A DNA stretch of 64,000 bases from Ensifer adhaerens (lineage in GTDB: Bacteria > Pseudomonadota > Alphaproteobacteria > Rhizobiales > Rhizobiaceae). Within the stretch, counting starts at the first letter, position 1. The number at the start of each line of letters is the position of its first letter. The notes beneath the pieces are model-generated. The model searched no databases. It was not told the DNA's origin and saw nothing but the letters and a program-made list of their open reading frames with translations. Positions 60,455 to 64,000 of this stretch are shown here, piece by piece. The stretch spans positions 3,305,001-3,369,000 of the forward strand of contig NZ_CP015880.1 in NCBI RefSeq assembly GCF_000697965.2, written 5' to 3'. The translations under genes and the position numbers were made by a program.

Positions 60455-60475
60455 TCGATAGAAAAAATCTATCGA
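60455..60475. promoter_or_regulatory. Palindromic operator upstream of fdsG
   Basis: TCGATAG (60455-60461) and CTATCGA (60469-60475) form a perfect 7-bp dyad with a 7-base A-rich centre, overlapping the stop codon of the LysR gene and about 165 bases before fdsG. It is likely the binding site of the adjacent LysR regulator (ATAG-N7-CTAT, T-N11-A type). Confidence 0.6.
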
Positions 60476-61365
60476 GCCTGATTTCGCTCGCCGAGAATGC
60501 GTGCTTCGTGCAGCAAGGCCGACACCAGCGGCGTAAACGGCTCACGATGCGTCGCAACCAGGCCGACCGTGTGACGAGCGTCCGGATCGACGATCGGGAT
60601 CATCCGGATATCTTCGTGAAAACCGAATGATTTCGCGACGTTGAATGGCATGATGCTGGCCCAGCGGCCGGTGCGCACATGCGAAAAAAGCACGATCATC
60701 GAGTTCGATTCGAGCGTCGGTTTGGCGACGGCACCGGCCTCCGAAAAATGCTGGTTGATGATGCGGCGGTTCTGCATATCGGCCGTCAATAGACAAAGCC
60801 GAACGTCGCTAACCTCTTTCCACGTCACGCTTTCCCGCTCCGAAAGCGGTGTTCCGGCGGCGGTGACGAGGTGATAGCGCTCGACCTGGAGCGGAACGCT
60901 CGTCACCCGGCCGAGCGGCTCGTTCTCCAGATAGGTGAGCCCCGCATCGATCTCGAGATTTTCGAGCAGCGCCAGGATCTGCACCGACGTCGTCGAGAGC
61001 ACGGAAAAGGTGACATCAGGGTGCTTTTCCTGGAATGGCGCCGTGATCATCGGCACCATGGCAAGTGTCGTCGGCACCGCGGCCAGCCGGATATGGCCAG
61101 AAAGACCCTTGCGCGCCGCCCGCATCTCCTCACGCATGGTGCGGGTATCGCCGACGATGCGCCGCGCCCATTCGAGTACGCGCTGGCCCTCGGGCGTCAG
61201 GCCCTGAAAGCGCGACCCGCGGCTGACGAGCATGACGCCGAGCTGATCCTCAAGCTGGCGGATGGCCGCCGACAGCGTCGGTTGCGTCACCCCACACTCC
61301 TCCGCCGCGCGACCAAAATGCCTTTCGCGGGCGAGAACGAGGAACATTTCCAGCTTGTCGATCAT
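60469..61365 (-). CDS. LysR-family regulator of the formate dehydrogenase operon
   Basis: 298 residues. The N-terminal HTH is in residues 1-60 (RHFGRAAEECGVTQPTLSAA). The rest is a standard LysR effector domain. Same direction as and directly upstream of fdsGBA, with a palindrome between, as in other rhizobia and methylotrophs, where the regulator responds to formate. Identification as the fds regulator rests on position. Confidence 0.85.
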   Translation of the reverse strand: MIDKLEMFLVLARERHFGRAAEECGVTQPTLSAAIRQLEDQLGVMLVSRGSRFQGLTPEGQRVLEWARRIVGDTRTMREEMRAARKGLSGHIRLAAVPTTLAMVPMITAPFQEKHPDVTFSVLSTTSVQILALLENLEIDAGLTYLENEPLGRVTSVPLQVERYHLVTAAGTPLSERESVTWKEVSDVRLCLLTADMQNRRIINQHFSEAGAVAKPTLESNSMIVLFSHVRTGRWASIMPFNVAKSFGFHEDIRMIPIVDPDARHTVGLVATHREPFTPLVSALLHEARILGERNQAR

Positions 61366-61389
61366 GTCCGGCCTTCAGTTGTTGTGGCT

Positions 61390-61549
61390 CTGCCCCTCAC
61401 CCTAACCCTCTCCCGCTCGCGGGACGTGGCGCTTCGCGAGGTCGCCCCTTCATGATGCAGGCCCCGAATGGAGTGGGGGACGCGAGCGGGCGCCGCAGCC
61501 TTCCTTCTCCCCGCAAGCGAGGAGAAGGTGCCGGTAGGCGGATGAGGGG
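61390..61549. repeat. Rhizobial-type dispersed intergenic repeat
   Basis: A 160-base element bounded by the perfect inverted 9-mers TGCCCCTCA (61390-61398) and TGAGGGGCA (61541-61549). Inside are the well-known CCCTAACCCTCTCCC and TTCTCCCCGC...GCGAGGAGAAGGTG blocks, seen many times in Sinorhizobium, Rhizobium and Brucella intergenic regions. It is probably a nonautonomous miniature repeat transcribed as a structured RNA. Only one copy was seen here. Confidence 0.7.
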
Positions 61550-61569
61550 CAGCCGACTTCATCTACCGC

Positions 61570-62337
61570 TCAAACGATCAGCTGCCCGCCATTCACCTCC
61601 AGCACCTGCCCGGTGATGTAACCCGACAGCGCGTGCGAGGCGAGGAAGAGATAGGCGGGCGCGCAGTCTTCCGCCGTCCCGAGCCGACCAAGCGGAATGG
61701 TCTTGCGGGTCGCCTCCAGCTTCTCCGGCGATGAGTAGCGCTCGTGGAATTCGGTGGTGATCGTCCCCGGCGAAACGCAGTTGACACGGATGCCATCGGG
61801 CGCGAGTTCCCGCGCCAAGGCCTTGGAATAGGTGGAAACGAACGCCTTCGTCGCCGAATAGATCGACGATCCGGCGCTGCCGCCGGTAACCGCAGAGATC
61901 GAGACGGTGTTGACGATCGCCGGATGCGTACCCTTGCGCAACAGCGGCAGCATCGCCCGCGTCATCTCGACGACCGCGGTCTGGTTGAGCTGGACGACGG
62001 TCTGGTACTGCTCGTCGGACAGCTCCGCCGCCGGGAAGCGGCCGACCATCGTGCCGGCATTGTTGATGAGGATATCGATGCTCTCGAAGCGGCTGCGCAC
62101 CACGTCGGCCAGCCCCTCGACACCATCCGGCGCGAGAAAATCCGCCGTCGCCACATAGGCCCGGCCTTCCGTCGCCGCAGATTCGAGAAAATCGGGCAGG
62201 TCGCCGATCGACCGGCCGGCATGGACGAGTACATGCGCGCCACAATCCAGGAACTGCCGGGCAACCTCGAGCCCGATGCCGCGCCCGGCACCGGTGATCA
62301 CGACGGTCATGCCCTTGAACAAGGCCGGATGAAACAT
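61570..62337 (-). CDS. SDR-family oxidoreductase
   Basis: 255 residues from the ATG at 62337, with GGGGAAAG upstream. Classical SDR: TGAGRGIG (about residues 16-23), NNAG and the intact Ser-Tyr-Lys set (VNTVSISAVTGG; IYSATKAF). C-terminal GGQLIV. Substrate unknown; a sugar or polyol is possible since it lies next to glpR, but it is transcribed away from it. Confidence 0.85.
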   Translation of the reverse strand: MFHPALFKGMTVVITGAGRGIGLEVARQFLDCGAHVLVHAGRSIGDLPDFLESAATEGRAYVATADFLAPDGVEGLADVVRSRFESIDILINNAGTMVGRFPAAELSDEQYQTVVQLNQTAVVEMTRAMLPLLRKGTHPAIVNTVSISAVTGGSAGSSIYSATKAFVSTYSKALARELAPDGIRVNCVSPGTITTEFHERYSSPEKLEATRKTIPLGRLGTAEDCAPAYLFLASHALSGYITGQVLEVNGGQLIV

Positions 62338-62462
62338 GTCTTTCCCCTCTTCACTCCTAAGGCAGGGTCGCCTATCGCCGTAGCGAATGCAACGCGCGCC
62401 GACACCCTGGACCCGCTGCGAAAGCGATTTCGCCGCAAACGCCGATTCTGAAATTGCGCGGC

Positions 62463-62495
62463 TTTCGTTTTTGCATATTATGAAACAAAACGAAA
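62463..62495. promoter_or_regulatory. Inverted repeat in glpR promoter
   Basis: TTTCGTTTT (62463-62471) and AAAACGAAA (62487-62495) form a perfect 9-bp dyad with a 15-base centre, just upstream of the ribosome-binding site of the DeoR-type gene. The same TTTCGTTTT word recurs upstream of glpD, so it is a likely GlpR operator. Confidence 0.6.
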
Positions 62496-62509
62496 ATGGG
62501 GAGGATGGA

Positions 62510-63274
62510 ATGTATTTGACCGGTCGGCAGGAGGAGATCCTGGAACTGGCAAAAAGCGAGGGCCGGGTACTGGTCGAGGAGCTGGCGCAGCGCTTTTCTG
62601 TCACGCCGCAGACCATCCGAAAGGACCTGAACGACCTCTGCGACGCCAAGATCCTGAACCGCATTCATGGCGGCGCGATCTTCCCGAGCGGCAAGGAAAA
62701 CGTCAAATACGACGCCCGCCGCCAGATCGCGGCACCGGAGAAACAGGCGATCGGCAAGGCCGCCGCCGAACTCATCCCCGACAACGCGTCGCTGTTCATC
62801 AATATCGGCACCACCACCGAAGCTGTGGGCGAGGCCCTGCTCGACCACAAGGAATTGATGGTCATCACCAACAACATCAATGTCGCCAATCGCTTACGCG
62901 TTTTCCCCTCGATCGAGGTGGTGATCACCGGCGGCGTCGTGCGCGGCTCGGACGGCGGCATCGTCGGCGAGGCCGCCGTCGATTTCATCAAGCAGTTCAA
63001 GGTCGACTTCGCCGTCATCGGCGCCTCGGCGATCGACCATGACGGCGCGCTGCTGGATTTCGATTTTCGCGAAGTGAAAGTCGCCCAGGCGATCATCGCC
63101 AATGCGCGCCATGTCATTCTGGTTTCCGACTCGACCAAATTCGAAAGAACCGCGCCTGTTCGCATCGGCCATATATCGCAGGTCCAGACCTTCATCACCG
63201 ACCGCTGCACGCTCGAAAACGTCAGGAAAATCTGTGTTGAACAGGACGTTCGCCTGATCGAAACCGACGCCTGA
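62510..63274 (+). CDS. glpR: DeoR-family repressor, glycerol-3-phosphate type
   Basis: 254 residues from the ATG at 62510, preceded by GGGGAGG. The DeoR HTH is at residues 1-58 (VLVEELAQRFSVTPQTIRKD), followed by the sugar-phosphate sensor domain (INIGTTTEAVGEALL; ITGGVVRGSDGGIVGEAAV). Located directly upstream of glpD with shared operator words, so it should repress glpD and itself until glycerol-3-phosphate binds. Confidence 0.9.
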   Translation: MYLTGRQEEILELAKSEGRVLVEELAQRFSVTPQTIRKDLNDLCDAKILNRIHGGAIFPSGKENVKYDARRQIAAPEKQAIGKAAAELIPDNASLFINIGTTTEAVGEALLDHKELMVITNNINVANRLRVFPSIEVVITGGVVRGSDGGIVGEAAVDFIKQFKVDFAVIGASAIDHDGALLDFDFREVKVAQAIIANARHVILVSDSTKFERTAPVRIGHISQVQTFITDRCTLENVRKICVEQDVRLIETDA

Positions 63275-63311
63275 CACGGGAGATTTAGCCACCCCTAAAG
63301 ATTCGGGGAGC

Positions 63312-63360
63312 ATTCGTTTGACATTCGATATGTTTTCGTTTTAACTGATTTCACTTTCGC
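63312..63360 (+). promoter_or_regulatory. Phased TTCG repeats upstream of glpD
   Basis: TTCG words start at 63313, 63324, 63335 and 63356, spaced 11, 11 and 21 bases, with TTTTCGTTTT at 63333-63342 matching half the glpR dyad. This same-face arrangement fits a DeoR-type repressor binding as a multimer at the glpD promoter. Confidence 0.5.
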
Positions 63361-63405
63361 TGATGCATCAATTTGTGCATCGCGAAATGTGGAGGGGAAA
63401 CAGCA

Positions 63406-64000
63406 GTGTCAGAGCAGGCAATCTACGACGTCTTCGTCATCGGCGGCGGCATCAACGGATGCGGCATCGCGCGCGACGCGGTCGGCCGTGGGTACTCGGT
63501 CGCCTTGGCCGAAATGAACGATTTCGCTTCCGGCACGTCCTCCGGCTCCACCAAGCTCATTCACGGCGGCCTGCGCTACCTCGAACATTACGAATTCCGC
63601 CTCGTGCGCGAAGCGCTGATGGAGCGCGAGGTGCTGTGGGCAATGGCGCCGCACGTCATCTGGCCGATGCGCTTCGTGCTGCCCTATCACAAGGGCGGCC
63701 TGCGCCCGGCCTGGCTCATCCGCCTCGGCCTCTTCCTTTATGACCATATCGGCGGCCGCAAGCTGCTGCCGGCAACGGCGACGCTGGACATGAACCGCGA
63801 TCCCGCCGGCAAACCGCTGAAGCGCCTGTTCAACAAGGCCTTCGAATATTCCGACGGCTGGGTCAACGACGCCCGCCTCGTGGTCTTGAATGCCCGCGAC
63901 GCTGCCGACCGCGGCGCCGTCATCATGGCCCGTACCCGCGTCGTCGCTGCACGTCGCGACGGTGGGCTCTGGGCCATCGAAACCGAGAACCAGGCAACCG
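63406..64000 (+). CDS. glpD: Glycerol-3-phosphate dehydrogenase, N-terminal part (cut by window end)
   Basis: Starts with a GTG at 63406, eight bases after GGAGGGG, and is open to the window end (198 codons visible). FAD-binding motif VFVIGGGINGCGIARDAVGR (residues 9-28) and the GlpD signature FASGTSSGSTKLIHGGLRYL are present. It oxidises glycerol-3-phosphate to dihydroxyacetone phosphate at the inner membrane, feeding electrons to quinone. It follows glpR by 131 bases and is probably repressed by it. Confidence 0.93.
   Translation, partial: MSEQAIYDVFVIGGGINGCGIARDAVGRGYSVALAEMNDFASGTSSGSTKLIHGGLRYLEHYEFRLVREALMEREVLWAMAPHVIWPMRFVLPYHKGGLRPAWLIRLGLFLYDHIGGRKLLPATATLDMNRDPAGKPLKRLFNKAFEYSDGWVNDARLVVLNARDAADRGAVIMARTRVVAARRDGGLWAIETENQAT

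Overview
The window looks like a chromosomal stretch of a GC-rich alphaproteobacterium of the Rhizobiaceae, most likely Sinorhizobium/Ensifer. Evidence: 5-aminolevulinate synthase (hemA) of 404 residues next to dxr, a coxSLM cluster, TamA-TamB, an arginase-ornithine aminotransferase pair with an Lrp-type regulator, the NAD-dependent formate dehydrogenase operon fdsGBA-fdhD-fdsD, glpR-glpD, and a rhizobial-type dispersed intergenic repeat. Gene content is almost entirely core metabolism, transport and regulation. No phage, transposase, CRISPR array or rRNA was seen. One tRNA, Arg(CCT), is present.

Layout. 1-8.9 kb: the start of a LysR gene cut by the window edge, a GMC oxidoreductase, a Tim44-domain protein, a LysR/DMT-transporter divergent pair, an MFS exporter, a betaine-aldehyde-dehydrogenase-like ALDH and a class I polyphosphate kinase 2. 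9.0-12.3 kb: an RpiR regulator, an MFS transporter and an overlapping Asp/Glu/hydantoin-racemase-family protein. These are tied together by repeated TGAAAC-N4-GTTTCA operators and a good sigma-54-like promoter; this is the best candidate here for an undescribed pathway, because the racemase homologue lacks both catalytic cysteines. 12.4-19.3 kb: an ankyrin/YHS pair, a class III cyclase with TPRs, two tandem DUF1254/DUF1214 secreted proteins and an alpha/beta hydrolase. 19.3-26.2 kb: metH with a 20-bp perfect palindrome upstream (candidate SahR site), a ROK kinase/UPF0303/AGE-epimerase sugar operon, and tRNA-Arg.

26.2-33.3 kb: a GNAT enzyme, a LysR/SDR divergent pair (the SDR lacks the catalytic Tyr), small membrane proteins, a VOC protein, a META-MliC fusion protein, dxr and hemA (with a FixK-like box upstream). 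33.6-37.3 kb: coxS-coxL-coxM with the form-II active-site motif. 37.8-45.9 kb: a glycine-zipper lipoprotein, an MFS exporter, and tamA-tamB for outer-membrane assembly. 46.1-51.2 kb: a MerR regulator divergent from an APH(3')-like kinase, a VOC protein, and an arginine catabolic module (Lrp regulator, arginase, ornithine aminotransferase). 51.4-54.2 kb: cheW and a soluble two-PAS chemoreceptor with a C-terminal xWxxF tail. 54.3-61.4 kb: formate dehydrogenase operon with its LysR regulator and a clear palindromic operator. 61.4-64 kb: dispersed repeat, an SDR, glpR and the start of glpD (cut by the window end).

Functional assignments come from motif recognition by eye. No database search was run, so family-level calls are firmer than substrate-level ones.
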